DNA of 64,000 nt from Solanum dulcamara (GCF_947179165.1 NC_077244.1:79264144-79328143), one strand, 5' to 3'; counted from the stretch's first letter, positions 35,666 through 48,161 are shown. Notes: a model not told the origin generated them from the sequence alone. Translations and numbers: made by a program.

Positions 35666-38600
35666 CAGACTGTCACGACCCAAGCCTAGGGCCTAGATGT
35701 GACACGACGAATGAGACACCCAGAGGTACCTCACCCAAGCCTCTTAGCATTCATTAAGCATTTCATTGGTAACGATAAACAATAATAAATGGAAATAAAA
35801 ATATTTTTCCATTTGTGTCCAAACATACCTCTACTAATAGACTTGGCGGGGGCTAAGACATGTCCCTAGCTCACCCTCAAAATAAGTGTCAAGAAATGCC
35901 TTAATAAAAGTCTTACTATTCTACATAACATAAGCTTAGAATAAAAAGGATGTTGTTCCCGAAACATGGGAACTCACCACAAGCAATCTTCAACTAACTT
36001 GAGCTAGCCACGTGGAGCAGGTCGAGGAGTGACGTCGGTTCCTACATGGTGATATCATGTAGGCAAAAATATGCGTTAGTACTTTGAATGTACTAAGTAT
36101 GTGAGTATGCAATGCAATATATCATTATACAATAAGGTGATGCAATGGACCATGCTAAAACCTTGCGATCATTTGAGATATCCTTTAGAGTTATTAAGCT
36201 TAGTCAATGAAATATAGAAACCATTATGAATCATAAAAGAAACTTGAACATTATAGAGGTAACCATGAGTCATTATAAGAAACTATATTCTTGCAAAATA
36301 CCATGAATCATAAATAAGTATTCCATAAACCTTTTTGAAAGAAATCTTTAGCTTTGTGAGAGCACATACTTTACTTTGTGATAGACATAGTAGACATCAT
36401 ATGATATATCTTAAACATTGGAAGAGGGACCTTGTACCTTTGTGAGAGCGACCGTTAACCGGAGAAAAAGGGGGAGACTACTTGCCAAGGTAGACTCCGT
36501 CATGCCTAAGTGGATCCACTAAGCTACTTAAGGAATCAAGCCTCTACTAACGGGTGACCCTTTCTAAGGTATCAAGCCTTCACTAATGGGTGATCCTTCT
36601 TCCTACGGTGGCACGTAGTTATGGGACAATGGGATCTTTCTATGGGTCTCTTGCCTTTGCTACGGAAGAGAATGCCTATCCCAAGGTCCACTCGGTGTTA
36701 GGTAAACTCTCAACGGAATAGACAAACCATAAAACATAAACTCAATCATCATTTCGGAGGGGCCATATCTACTACCCGTCCACTCTTCATAAGAACAAAA
36801 TCATAGAATAGCTCCTTAACTTTGTCTCATGTGATGTGAGTGTAGGCCTTTTATCATCACATATCTTTATTCATAAAATATCTTTAGGGCCTTAACTCAC
36901 CCTATCATCAACTTACTTGAACATTTAGAATCATATTCACAACACTTATTTGCAAAGAGCACCCTTAAACTCATTTGTAGACATTGTCAAACATTCATTT
37001 CAACTTTACTTTATCATAAGAAACTAGGTGAGTCCAAATAAATCAACCTTCAAGTCATTTAAATCAATGCTAGCATGCATGAGAGTGAAATAATTTATCA
37101 TTTAAAATATCTTAAAACAACCCAACGATATACTTTAAAACTACTTTCAAGCCTTCATAGAGGGACCTTGATAAATCATCCATTTCATGTAAATAAGAAT
37201 CACCATAAATCAACATAGACAAACAAACTTCAAATGTTCAAGAATCTATACATTTGAAATCGTAGTATGAAAATCCATAAAAACTCATCACTTGGAATTG
37301 AGAGTCAATATATATCAATATAAGTAAATAAACTTCAAATATAATATAATCTATGCATTTTGAACCATCATGTAAAAACCCATAAGATTTCATCATTTTG
37401 AATTGAAATGGTAGGTTGAGAAAACATTTGAGTTCCATGATTGGAGGAACTCATGGATAAAAACCCACATACCTTGAGGAGTCAACTCTTGAATGAAAAA
37501 CTTGAAAAGAAATGGTGGCTTGATCTTCTTGGAGATGGAGGAAGAAAGCTTGAGAGGAACTTGAGAGGTTAGGGCTTTTGTTGGACAAGTTAGAGTGAAA
37601 GAAATGAGGGGTTTGAAGGGTCTAGGATCTTTAGATAGGAGGATTTTGCCTCCAAAACGACACCACTTTTGGCTAAAACACAAGAGAAGACTAAAATGCC
37701 CCTAAAATCTGGAAAACGGGTTCAAAACCCTGCTGGCGCTATAGTGGCGCTGTTGACACTCAATTTTTACCCTCAACAACGTAATTTTTACAAAAAATAA
37801 TAATAATACAATAATAATAAAATATATATATAAAATTAAATAATAATAATAATAAAAAAAAACGAAATATACATATATGGTATCATCATTTTAAATTAAT
37901 TTCTCTCTCTCTCTCTATATATATATATATTTATAAAATAATTCTTGAATAGAATATATTTTATTATTTATTCAAAAAAATTGTTTCAAAAGATTTTTAT
38001 TTTTAAAATAAATAGCTCTGTTAATTAGTTGGATTTTAATTAATAGACTCATATTTCAAGTTAATTTATTTAAACTGAAGTTAATTATTTACTTTGTAAA
38101 AAATGAGAGGTTTGTTAATTAATTAATGCATACTCATCTTATTTTAATTTTAGACTTCTTCAATTTTAATTAAATTAAAATAATTGGCTTTTATAAAACC
38201 ATGCATATTTTCAAGTGTATTTTAAATAATTTGTTATCTTTATAACACATGCATTTTTTTTGTTATATAGTCATTATCTCTTAGTAATATTTAAATTTGA
38301 CTTATAAAAAGAAAATTATTATTTACCATAATTAATTATTTCGTAAATTAATAATTAGTTACAATAAAGTTAATCATTTTACTTTTGTTAAAATTAAGAA
38401 GATCGTAAATTAATTCGTCTAATTTGATAACCAATTTCACCAATTAATTTTGCGTTTTCATTACTTCTCCTAAATAACAAATAATTAATATTGAATTAAC
38501 AATTTTTTTTTATTATTATTTTTATTCTTCCATTAATACTACAACACGCAAATAATATATATGCCATCTCCTCGTCAAAAAATAAAAATAAATAAATCAA

Positions 38601-38879
38601 TAAATAAATAATAATAATAATAAATAAAGAAATTAAAAAATATATATATATTATTTATTCATCCGAAAATAAAAATAATTAAAAATAAAATAATAATATT
38701 CTGCACACCTTTTTGTCCCTCTTTTAAAATAATAATAAATAAATAAATAAATAAATAATGTTAATCTTCCGTAAAAAAATAATAATAATAATAATAAAAA
38801 ATAATAATAATAATAATAACAATAAAAAAAAATATTTTAATTTACTACCCATACATATATTAATACTATATTAATAATG

Positions 38880-39161
38880 CCCATCACCCGTTGTCCCCTA
38901 TTTAAAAAATAAATAATAATAAACATTAAATAATAATAAAATATATAATTGTTTTCTTTTCATCCAAATAATTTTAAAAAATGAATATAATAATATATAT
39001 ATATATATTTTCCGCCGCACTTTTGTACCATTTTAATATATATATATATATAATATTCACCCGAATTCCTATTTAAAAAATAAATAATAATAAACATTAA
39101 ATAATAATAAAATATATAATTGTTTTCTTTTCATCCAAATAATTTTAAAAAAAATGAATAT

Positions 39162-39180
<19 letters not shown>
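38880..39180 (+). repeat. Direct duplication of ~110 bp in the nested LTR
   Basis: A block beginning with CCTATTTAAAAAATAAATAA near 38897 is repeated near 39067, running through AATATATAATTGTTTTCTTT and TCATCCAAATAATTTTAAAA with few differences. Confidence 0.8.
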
Positions 39181-39202
<22 letters not shown>

Positions 39203-39460
39203 AAATTCATCCGATTTTTTTTTTTAAAATAAAAAAATTAAATAAAATATATATATTATTATATGTTTTGTCCCCCTTCCCATATCCCTATACCATTTTT
39301 TATTCCATGCTTGTCCCCTGCACATATACCCATATTAATATTATATCTCTTTTCCAAAATATATATATTCACATCCGATTTTATTTTTAAAATAAATAAT
39401 TGATGAAATAAAAATAAATAATATTAATTTATACCACGCGTCCCCATATATATTCTTCTG

Positions 39461-39503
<43 letters not shown>

Positions 39504-39714
39504 AACAAATCCAAGCGTGCACCCCCTTCCCCATATATATTCTTCCGAAATAATAAACAAATACACGCGTGCCCCTCCCCATACCCTATATTAATATTAT
39601 ATTAATTAACCCATAATCTTTTGTCCCCTCTTCAATATATATATATATATATAAAAAAAAAAATTATTCTTCATCCGAAAAATAAATAAATATAAATATA
39701 TTAATTTCCCATCA

Positions 39715-39756
<42 letters not shown>

Positions 39757-39779
39757 CAACTATTTTTTTTTCTTCTTCT

Positions 39780-40020
39780 ATTCATTCTGTATTATTTTAA
39801 TAATCCGCCCATTCCGCATTATTTAAATATTCCGCCCATTTCCTATTAATTATTATTTTTCCGCCGTTCCGTATTATTTTAATAATCCGCCCGTTCCGTA
39901 TTATTTTAATAATCCGCCCATTCCGCATTATTTAAATATTCCGCCCATTTCGTATTAATTATTATTTTTCCGCCGTTCCGCATTATTTTATTATTTTCGC
40001 CCACTCCGCATTATTTTAAT
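39780..40020 (+). repeat. CCGCCCATTCCG tandem array upstream of the LTR TATA box
   Basis: Repeated words such as TCCGCCCATTCCGCATTATT and TTTAAATATTCCGCCCATTT recur at least eight times in a composite unit of about 120 bp, ending about 60 bp before the TATA box. Placed as they are, they could act as promoter elements of the LTR (inference). Confidence 0.82.
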
Positions 40021-40077
40021 CATCGGTTATTATTATTATTATTATTTTTTTATTTTTTTTTTTAATTTCTATCTCCC

Positions 40078-40086
40078 TATAAATAG
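40078..40086 (+). promoter_or_regulatory. TATA box of the nested LTR
   Basis: CTATAAATAGAGGG is a strong TATA consensus. Transcription would start near 40110-40120. Confidence 0.6.
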
Positions 40087-40439
40087 AGGGATTAGACAGA
40101 ACAATTGGGGGCTTACACTTACACGGACAGGAGAAGAGAAAAAAAAACGCAGACAAAAAAAATAAACTCTTACACTGATTTTGAATATTTCTTTCAAAGT
40201 ATTTTTGAATTTGCACTTAGCTTTACTTTTAAAAACGAGGGTAGATTCATGACCAAATCATCCCCGTTCACTGCCCTGCAACAGGTAATATTTACTTCAT
40301 GTTCCTTTGTTTTTTTTCGTTGTCATTATGCTTAAATATTATCCTAAAAAATGCTAGCCTCCTAATTTCGTCACTCTCTTTTTGTTTGCATGAACACTTC
40401 GGGAGCAAAAAATGGAGTTTCAATGTAATCTTCATTCCC

Positions 40440-40652
40440 TCACATGGAACCGATATCCTTATTATTATTTTTACTATTGTTATTATTATTATTATTATTG
40501 TCGTTATTATTATTATTTTAATTATTATTGCTATTATTATTATTAGTATATTTTATTTTCTGTTATTACTATTATTATTATTATTATTATTATTTTCGCT
40601 ATCAATATTAGTAATAGAAGTAGTAGTATGTTTATTTTTCTGTTAGTATTAC

Positions 40653-40683
<31 letters not shown>

Positions 40684-40756
40684 TTCGTTATTCATATTAA
40701 TATTATTATTTTCATTATTAATATTATTAATAGAAGCAGTAGTATGTTTATTTTTC

Positions 40757-40802
<46 letters not shown>

Positions 40803-41028
40803 GTTATTATTGTTATTATTGTTATTGTTATTATTATTTTCGTTATTATTATTTTCGTTAGTAGTAGTATATATTCTTATTATTACCGTTTTTATTATTA
40901 TTATTATTAGTAGTAGTAGTATTTATTTACTGTTAGCATTATTATTATTATTATTATTAATATTTTCGTAATTATTATTATCATTATTATTAGTACATTT
41001 TGTTTACTACTATTATTATTAATATTAC

Positions 41029-41065
<37 letters not shown>

Positions 41066-41135
41066 GTGTTATTATTAGTATTGTTATTTTCGTTATTAAT
41101 ATTATTAGTAGTTATAATTGTATTTTTTTTTACTG

Positions 41136-41170
<35 letters not shown>

Positions 41171-41396
41171 TTCGTTATTATTATTAGTATATGTTATTAT
41201 CATTATTATTATTAGTAGTAGTAGTAGTATATATATATTTTTATTTTACTATTTTTATTATTAATATTATTAGTATATTTTATTTCTGTTAGTATTGTTA
41301 TTATTATATTTTTTATTTATTATTATTATTATCATTGTTATTTTTATGGATATTATTATTATTATTGTTATTATTATTATTGTATTATTGTTATAA

Positions 41397-41442
<46 letters not shown>

Positions 41443-41932
41443 GATTATTATTATCGTTATTATTATTATCATCATTATCGTATTTATTATTATTGTTGTT
41501 GTTATTTACTGTCATTATTATTATTATTTATCATATTATTATTATTATTATCGTTATTATTATTATTATTATCATTGTTGTATTCATTATTATTATTGTT
41601 GTTATTTACTGTTATTATTATTATTATTATTATTATTTATCATATTATATTTATTATTTATCATATTATTATTATTATTTATCGTATTATTATTATTATA
41701 TATTTTTTTACTACCGTTATTATTATTATCATACTTTATTATTATTATTATCATTGTTATTATTATTATGGCTATTATTATTGTTATTGTTATTGTTATT
41801 GTTGCATTCTTATTATTATGATTGTTGTTGTTATTATTACTATCATTAGTATTATTATTACTATTATTATTATTACTATTATTACTATTACTACTATTAT
41901 TAGTATTATTATTATTATCATTACATGTTAAA
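40440..41932 (+). repeat. Long TTA/ATT triplet microsatellite (~1.5 kb)
   Basis: Runs of TTA triplets dominate this whole interval, broken by TTTTCGTTA and by GTAGTAGTATGTTTATTTTTCTG, the latter at 40618 and again at 40735 (about 117 bp apart), so a higher-order unit exists. The long Ile/Leu/Tyr-rich open frames here are artefacts of triplet repetition. It lies downstream of the TATA box, in the R/U5 part of the nested LTR. Confidence 0.92.
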
Positions 41933-42984
41933 TTTGCTTTTATAATGTGAATATGTTCTCACTAATGCAATAGCTAACATTATATAGATATTTAGATTTG
42001 TGAACTTTAATTAAAATGGGTCATCATAATAAAAGAAACCTATATTTTTATTTAAGGCTAAATTATTAGTAAAAAATACCGCATTTAAACACGCACTTAT
42101 TTCATGCAATAAGCAATATTTGCCTAATAATTTCAAGTTCAAAAATCTTTTTTCATGTAATTACTAAGCTTCATTTTCAAAACTTTTGAACAACTTTTTA
42201 TAGTTTTAATCTAAACCTAAGTTTGGCCGGTAATCGTTTTTTTTAACGAATCTTGAAGGATGCCTAACCCCTTCCCTTTAGGATAACTAGAACCCTTATC
42301 TAGAATCTCATAAGCTAAGTAGACCACTAATCGGAGATTATTTTTTGGCATTAAATTTGTCAATTATTTAGGTATCCTAATTTACCTTAAAAATAATTAG
42401 GTGGCGACTCCTTAAAATTAAATAATTTAGGAATCATCAATATGTTGTACACCGTTTGACCTCGAGTTAAAATGGGGTATAACAGGCGCGCCGCGCCAAG
42501 GGCCAAACTACTGAGGCTAGTTTCGGGCGCTATAGTGGCGCCGGGCGCCACTGTAGCCCCAGGCTTGAAATTCCTGCAGTGATAGTCTATAGAAAAATTG
42601 TCATAACTTTTGACTCTGAACTTCAAAAATTGCAATCTTGGTGGCGTTGGAAAGAAGACTCAAATACCTTTAATTTGATAGGTCATGGGATACCCAATTC
42701 ATTTTATTCTAAGAGATATGGCCGTTTGAAGTGGACCCTTCTACGGTCTCATATGAAAACTTAGTCGATAGAAATCCTTTGGGCTTGACTTGGTTATAGA
42801 GATCCCTTATAACCCTAAAACACATCTAATACTCTTCAAATATTTAGGAATGGATCCTATCTCATATATACAATTATATGTCATTGATTTTGAGACGAAA
42901 AGGATCCTCCGAAGCTATTTTTTTCCTACTTCACCCTAGTATGACATAATCCCATCTTTAAACCATGCGGGATCTTACACAGAC

Positions 42985-44170
42985 TTTCATGGGTGATGGG
43001 CCAGAAATCTTGGGTAATGGGCAACGTTGAATAATCAAAACTAAAAGCTTTAAGCATTTTTTGAGCATATTCAACTTCCAAATTCTTGAAGTTCTACGCT
43101 ACTAGCATTATCACATAAAGAAAACATGGCTAGATAACTATTTTGTTTAATTTTAATATAAAATTAGAAATATACTTATGTTACTAATATTTTCTTTCTT
43201 GTTTTAGATTTATGTTTTGGTTCTATTTTTTCACATGTAATTATTCTCTTTATATTTCTCCCTCTCTTTTCAGTATTATATTATTTTTTTTTATTTCATT
43301 TATATATTTTTATTTTATAAACAAACTCTTTCTTCTATTTTCATATATTCGCCCTATATAATTCATATTCTTTTCGTATATAGTTATTCCGTCTAAAATT
43401 ATTTTAAACTATGATTTTTTAAATAATATAAATTGCTAGAAAATATTATACATTATACATAATAGTAGATGCTACAAAAAAAAGTGAAATCATTAATGAA
43501 ATATAATTAAATAAATATTACATAATTATAAAGTTTATTTTAATTTCTACATAAATATTCACCTTTCAAGATCAGTACATTGCTCCAATAAATGCTCTAT
43601 TAATGTATTACCCAGTTCAAAATGAACATCTTTGTACTTAATTTTTTTATGCCGAGCTAAAAATTATTGAAATCGATAATTTTTATCTAATGTCATTTTT
43701 ATATTGGACCTTCCCACTCATTTTGAATTGGTGTCTTAAGATCACGCTAATCCTCAATTATCATATTATGCATTAAAAAAATCATATATACGAAAATTAA
43801 TTTGTATATGTCGACTTTAACATCTAAAAGTAATATTATACAAATATTACATAAAAAATAATTAAGTATATTAGAAACTTAATTAAAAACATACAATTTA
43901 ACAAATGTTAAATTAAAAGTTTTGTATAATGAAAATAATATTAAAATATTGAAAAACTGATTTAGTGTGGACTATTTACACATTAAAATAATACAAAAAA
44001 ATGGTGTTGTGCGGAGCTCCAATATACTAAATTTAGGCCAAAATAAAATTTAATAGTGGATTGAAGATGATGTCAGTTCTTTGGAATTTATTGGATCCTT
44101 GTCCAAAGAGTGTGGATTAAAAATGTGTTGTTTGAGGTCGATAGAAGTGCTCCTGTGGGAGGAAAAAAGA
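42985..44170. other. AT-rich intergenic DNA with probable INSIG promoter
   Basis: No supported coding region. The last 200 bases before 44171 should hold the INSIG gene's promoter and leader. No clear TATA box was identified. Confidence 0.45.
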
Positions 44171-45422
44171 ATGCAGATTTCTGTGACTTTTGGCTCTCCC
44201 CGTTGTTTACTCAGGTCGTCTTCCTATTACAGACCCAAACCTAGTCATATCCCCATGCCCGGTCCTTGTCCCCTTCCCATCTTGAAGAAGAAGAAGTTAG
44301 TGGCAACGCGACTAGAAGCCAGAAAGCAGCAGGGTGAAATAGATACTTCAAAGAGTGCAAGTACAGCCCCGAGGCATCTCTGGCCATTAGTAGGACTCTC
44401 TCTCTCTGCGACAGGCTTCTTCTTGGGCCCCCTTATTGATGGAATACATTCCAGAGTCCATCTAGTTGTGTACCAAAATGGGGCAATTGATGTTGCTTCT
44501 CTTCACACAAATATATGGGTAAGCTCCCAAGTTTTAATTTGGGGAACTGGCTGATCTTGAATTGAATTGAGTAGCCTCTTTCAGGTTCCACCTTTGCTTG
44601 GCTTATTTTACTGCTCTGTGGGTTTGCTGCACTTGCTGCTTGAGCACAACTTCTCTTCTCAGCAGCCTCCAGAGGATAGCTTAGAAATCACGACTGTCGC
44701 TTCCCTTGTATCATGTAATTAATGATCACAAACTCTCCCATTATTATTCCTGATCGATCCATATATATACTCCCTGGTAGTATGTAACTTTCTATTTTAT
44801 TAACTGTTTCTAATGTTACTCAGAGCAGTGGTGTTATTCACTGAATCGAGTGCTGAAATGTACAAAGCCGGAGTTCCAGACAACGTCGAAGCCTATGTCT
44901 TGTTTGTAGGAGCAGAACTCATATGGTTGTTGCTGGATAGAACAAGACTTGGATTTGCATTAGCCTGTGTTGTAGGTCTTGCCTGCCCACTTGCTGAGAT
45001 CCCTGCAATGGAGTAAGAAATCTCTTTATTACTCCAAGCCTCTGCATTAGATTATACATTTTATTTAACTAATATTGTATGTGCCTACCTACCAAATGTT
45101 TTTTGGAGCATTGACAAGACAATAATTTTCAGATGGTTTAATTTGTGGTATTATCCTCAAGCAAACATCCACATCTTTGGACAGGTAATTAAAGTGGCAT
45201 ATCAGCAAGCAAAATCTTACACTATTTGCCATTCCTCTTCACGCCTAAAAACCAGAAGCTAGCTATTCTCAAATTCATGATAACCGGACCTTTATCTGTT
45301 TGCAGGGGCTAGTCACTTGGACAATTACTTGCTATTTTGTCTACACACCTTTCTTGATCAACCTCTCCCGTTGGCTGAAATCAATCATTGCTGCTGCAAT
45401 TGCGCAGGCAAAATCTGTTTAG
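44171..45422 (+). CDS. INSIG-domain multipass membrane protein
   Basis: Five exons: 44171-44518, 44585-44714, 44826-45012, 45133-45184, 45306-45422; 277 residues. It belongs to the insulin-induced protein family (PF07281), whose animal members sit in the ER membrane and bind sterol sensors; the plant members' role is not established. Residues 1-75 are basic, Ser/Pro-rich and look like a targeting peptide. Hydrophobic segments follow: [90 protein letters not shown]. Motifs [15 protein letters not shown] and WYYPQANI are family hallmarks. The exon 2-3 join is the least certain: I used donor |GTAATT and acceptor AGAG|CA because others break the frame. An in-frame upstream ATG at 44123 is an alternative start. 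Confidence 0.83.
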
Positions 45423-45615
45423 ATTCCATCATTGGCCCACTTGAGAGGAAACCACATCCACTTCAACAGAAAATTGAGATGTTCCGATAATTGATCCTCT
45501 AGCACCATTACTTGATAATAGTTACAATCAAATGGACGACTGAACAATTGTAAAGGATACAAATTTAGAGAGGGGTAGATAGACAAACAAATAGTGGGAG
45601 AGATTGCATTATGTT
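45423..45615. other. INSIG 3' UTR
   Basis: Likely 3' untranslated region ending near the Copia LTR. Nothing coding is seen. Confidence 0.5.
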
Positions 45616-45839
45616 TGTGAGAAATATAAAAAAAAATATTATTAAATTGTATATCTACATTATTACACAGAGATCTTATTTATAGACACTATAATACAAT
45701 CATTTACCAAGTATGATACTATTTACTATTTCTATTCCTATTAATATTCCTATATCTATTCCTACTCTAAGTAGAATTGTATATACCTATTGCTATTCTA
45801 ACACTTTCCTTCAAGTTAGTGCATACAAGTCATATATTC

Positions 45840-46330
45840 CTAGCTTGCTACAAATGTAATTAATTCGATGACTAATGAGGGGCTTAGTGAGATATCTGCA
45901 AGTTGATCACTCGACTTCACAAAATTGACATTCAATCTCAATGTACTTCTCATGAAATACTGTATTTGATGCATAATGTCAGTCAATCTCAATGTACTTG
46001 GTCTTCTCATGAAATACTGAATTTGGGGCAAAATGTTAATAAAACACAGAATGATAAATTTTTGAATTGCAGTGTTGGACTTCTCAAACCAAGTTTGAGT
46101 AGACTGATTCAGACCATAGAGTGACTTACAAAATCGATATACAAGGTTACCAAACTCTCCGTGAGCAACAATATCAGGTGGTTGCTCCATATAAACTTCT
46201 TTCTAGAAATCACTGTGGAGAAAAATATTCTTTATGTCCAACTGATTAAAAGGCCAGTGGAGAACGACAACTATATATAGAAAAAGACGGACATATGCTA
46301 TTTTAGTCACGAGGGAGAAAATATCACTAT
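45840..46330 (-). pseudogene. Copia reverse transcriptase fragment
   Basis: Minus-strand pieces read QLDIKNIFLHSDF (about 46240-46205), then in another frame MEQPPDIVAHGEFGNLVYRF and CKSLYGLNQSTQTWFEK (46190-46080). These adjoin in normal Copia reverse transcriptases. Stops and shifts occur, and the catalytic motif is gone. Confidence 0.75.
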
Positions 46331-46606
46331 AATCGAGCCCAAATATCTGAGTATGCTTTCTTCGTCTTTTTTGGCGAAAGTAAATCTGAAATAAAAAGAA
46401 AACACTGCAGGAAAACTCATATCTTTTGAAAACAATGCAGTGGTCTCTGGAAAGTGCTCGAACTCTCATATATAATATATGAAATGTCTTGAAATCAAGA
46501 GATGAATAGATATTAAACAAAAAAATCACTGTAAAACTGGCCAAAACTTACTCATGCCCTGAATTATTAGATTTTTTGGTTGAAAGTGGTCACAATCTAA
46601 GAAATA

Positions 46607-47085
46607 AAATTATATGGGTAGGGTAGGAATGATGGCATGACCCTACTGAGAAAGAGAATGACATGGGTAGGGTCGGAATGATGACACGATCTTACTGAAA
46701 AATAGAAATTATACGGGTAGAGTCGGAATGATGGCACGGCCCTGCATAAATAAGAAAGTAGTCGCCGGAAAGATGGCACGATACTATGCAAATTAGATAT
46801 GAAAAAAGTAGTCACCGGAAAAATGGCACGATGTTATACAAATCGAATATGAGAAAATAGTCACCGAAAAAATGGCACAGTGCTACACAAATAAGATATG
46901 AAAAAGTACTCACTAGAATATAATGATGCACAGTTCTACACAAATCAGATATAAAAAAGTAGTCCGGAAAAATGCATGATACTAAGCAAATTAAATATGA
47001 AAAAAAAGTACTCACCGGCAAGATGTACGGTGCTACGCAAATTAGATATGAGAAAATAATCATCCGAAAGATACATGGTGACCCC
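46607..47085 (-). repeat. Tandem repeat array of ~49-50 bp in the Copia leader
   Basis: About ten units. Three have GGGTAGGGT(A/C)GGAATGATG (near 46616, 46664, 46714); seven have GTAGTC(A/G)CCGG or GTACTCACCGG followed by AAATTAGATATGA (near 46758, 46808, 46857, 46906, 46959, 47008, 47056). Unit-to-unit identity is imperfect. The array lies between the primer binding site and the pol remnant, where the leader or gag should be. Confidence 0.85.
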
Positions 47086-47334
47086 GACTTTTGCTAACAT
47101 AATTATTGGACAGACGGGCAACATACATGGGTAATAGCCGCCCGCTAACAACAAAAACTTTTTCGATTCTCTACCAAGATCGTAGAGGTCTGATACCATG
47201 TGCGAAATAGAAGGGGAAAATATTATTAATTGTGTATCTACATTATTACATGGAGACCCTATTTATAATTATTACAATACAATTATTTACCAAGTAGGAT
47301 ACTATTCACTACTTCTATTCCTTGTACTCTGACA

Positions 47335-48020
47335 CTAGAAACTTCTAGTAGAAATGAGCATACATCTACTAGTTATACAAAGTTTCATCAAAAGTCTAAC
47401 TGATACTGGAATGGTAAGAAATTATGGCAACTTCATCAGTTCTCTGACTTGTGCTCTCTATATAGGATTACATGTATTATGTTTACATGAACTAGTGATG
47501 AATTTTTACCTCATCACTATCCACTTGTAACCCAAAGATTATATTAAAGTTGATGAGAATATCTATATCACATCTCAAAATTGTGTAGAAGCAAGCTAGC
47601 TAGCAAAGAGCATTTGGCAGAATCTGGGAATTTCTTTTTAGTTGCTGCTTTGATAGGTTTTTAACATTGTTATTGCCAGCATGATAGATAAAGGTACTTC
47701 CACATTCTCGTCAGACGTTATTCTTAATAGCAGATCTTAACATGTCATGGTGCATGCGCATTTATGGCCAACAGATATGTGTTCTTTGTCAAACCTAGTC
47801 AAGAGGCATATTTTAGGTTTGTCATGAAGCTGCCGACTGGCAATGCATCAGCATCACCATTAAATAAAAAGAAAAAAGATGTTGAGGGAAGCATCCTTTA
47901 ATGCAAAATTTCTGTATATAAAGGTCCATTGGATATACATATAAGAAACGTGATCCAAATTTCTAAATTGTTGTAATCATGCAGTATTGCAGTTGAGTTA
48001 TATGCTCATTAATATCAGGT
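47335..48020. other. Intergenic DNA
   Basis: No supported coding region or element end. AT-rich and low in open frames. Confidence 0.45.
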
Positions 48021-48027
48021 TATGTGG

Positions 48028-48161
48028 TTTGTTCAAGCCTTGGAAACAGCCTCTGGCAGAAATGCAAGGTAAGGCTGCGTACAATAGACCCCTTGTGGTC
48101 GGGCCCTTCCCCGGACCCTGCGCATAGCGGGAGCTTAAGTGCACCGGGCTGTCCTTTTTTA
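48028..48161 (+). mobile_element. SINE, 5'-truncated
   Basis: Contains a B-box-like GTTCAAGCC (48031-48039), the body GGTAAGGCTGCGTACAATAG and GGGCCCTTCCCCGGACCC, and the tail GCGGGAGCTTAAGTGCACCG ending in a T run. This is a common nightshade-type SINE. The A box is not present, so the copy is truncated on the left. Confidence 0.72.

Larger units (their letters stand above)
37751..42484 (+). mobile_element. Giant solo-LTR-like element (4.7 kb), nested
   Basis: It starts TGTTGACACTC (37751) and ends GGGGTATAACA (42484), is bounded by TGTT/AACA and flanked by exact 5-bp duplications GGCGC (37746-37750 and 42485-42489). It has a TATA box at 40078-40086, mid-element, with 2.3 kb upstream and 2.4 kb downstream, as expected for one LTR with U3, R and U5. 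There are no internal coding domains. A GGTGGCGACTCC word sits near the right end. The size and form suit large-LTR Gypsy (Tat/Ogre-like) families, but without an internal region the family is an inference. Confidence 0.82.
35671..42979 (-). mobile_element. Solo LTR of a Gypsy-type element, split by a second insertion
   Basis: The two ends TGTCACGACCCAAGCC (35671) and GCGGGATCTTACA (42979) give a TG...CA terminus. They are flanked by an exact 5-bp target duplication, CAGAC (35666-35670 and 42980-42984). Removing the nested element (37751-42484) leaves about 2.57 kb. Orientation is inferred as minus by analogy with the LTR at 54625-58056: both then start TGTxA and end GGxTCGTxACA. No coding region or second LTR is present, so recombination between LTRs is the likely origin. 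Confidence 0.9.
45616..47334 (-). mobile_element. Deleted Copia element with two LTRs
   Basis: LTR copies at 45616-45803 and 47201-47334 share TGTATATCTACATTATTACA-type sequence and TTTACCAAGTA. On the minus strand, TGGTATCAGA (about 47198-47189) next to the right LTR is a primer binding site, and a purine-rich tract (GAAGGAAAG) precedes the left LTR. The right LTR is about 55 bp shorter. Only a sliver of pol remains, 1.4 kb of internal DNA in all. No matching target duplication was found, so the ends may be slightly off. Confidence 0.78.

Noticed and set aside
40299..41931. Long open frames rich in Ile, Leu and Tyr, up to 198 codons
   Set aside because: They are produced by TTA/ATT triplet repetition, are open in several frames at once and show no start context or domain.
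42500..42560. GC-rich GGCGC-type stretch as a gene or CpG feature
   Set aside because: It is part of the outer LTR around the nested insertion and is not coding.
44081..44170. Upstream extension of the INSIG frame to 44081
   Set aside because: That position is TTG, not ATG. A real in-frame ATG at 44123 is possible but less likely than 44171.
46607..47085. CRISPR-like array
   Set aside because: Units are contiguous and diverged with no unique spacers, and it lies inside a plant retrotransposon.
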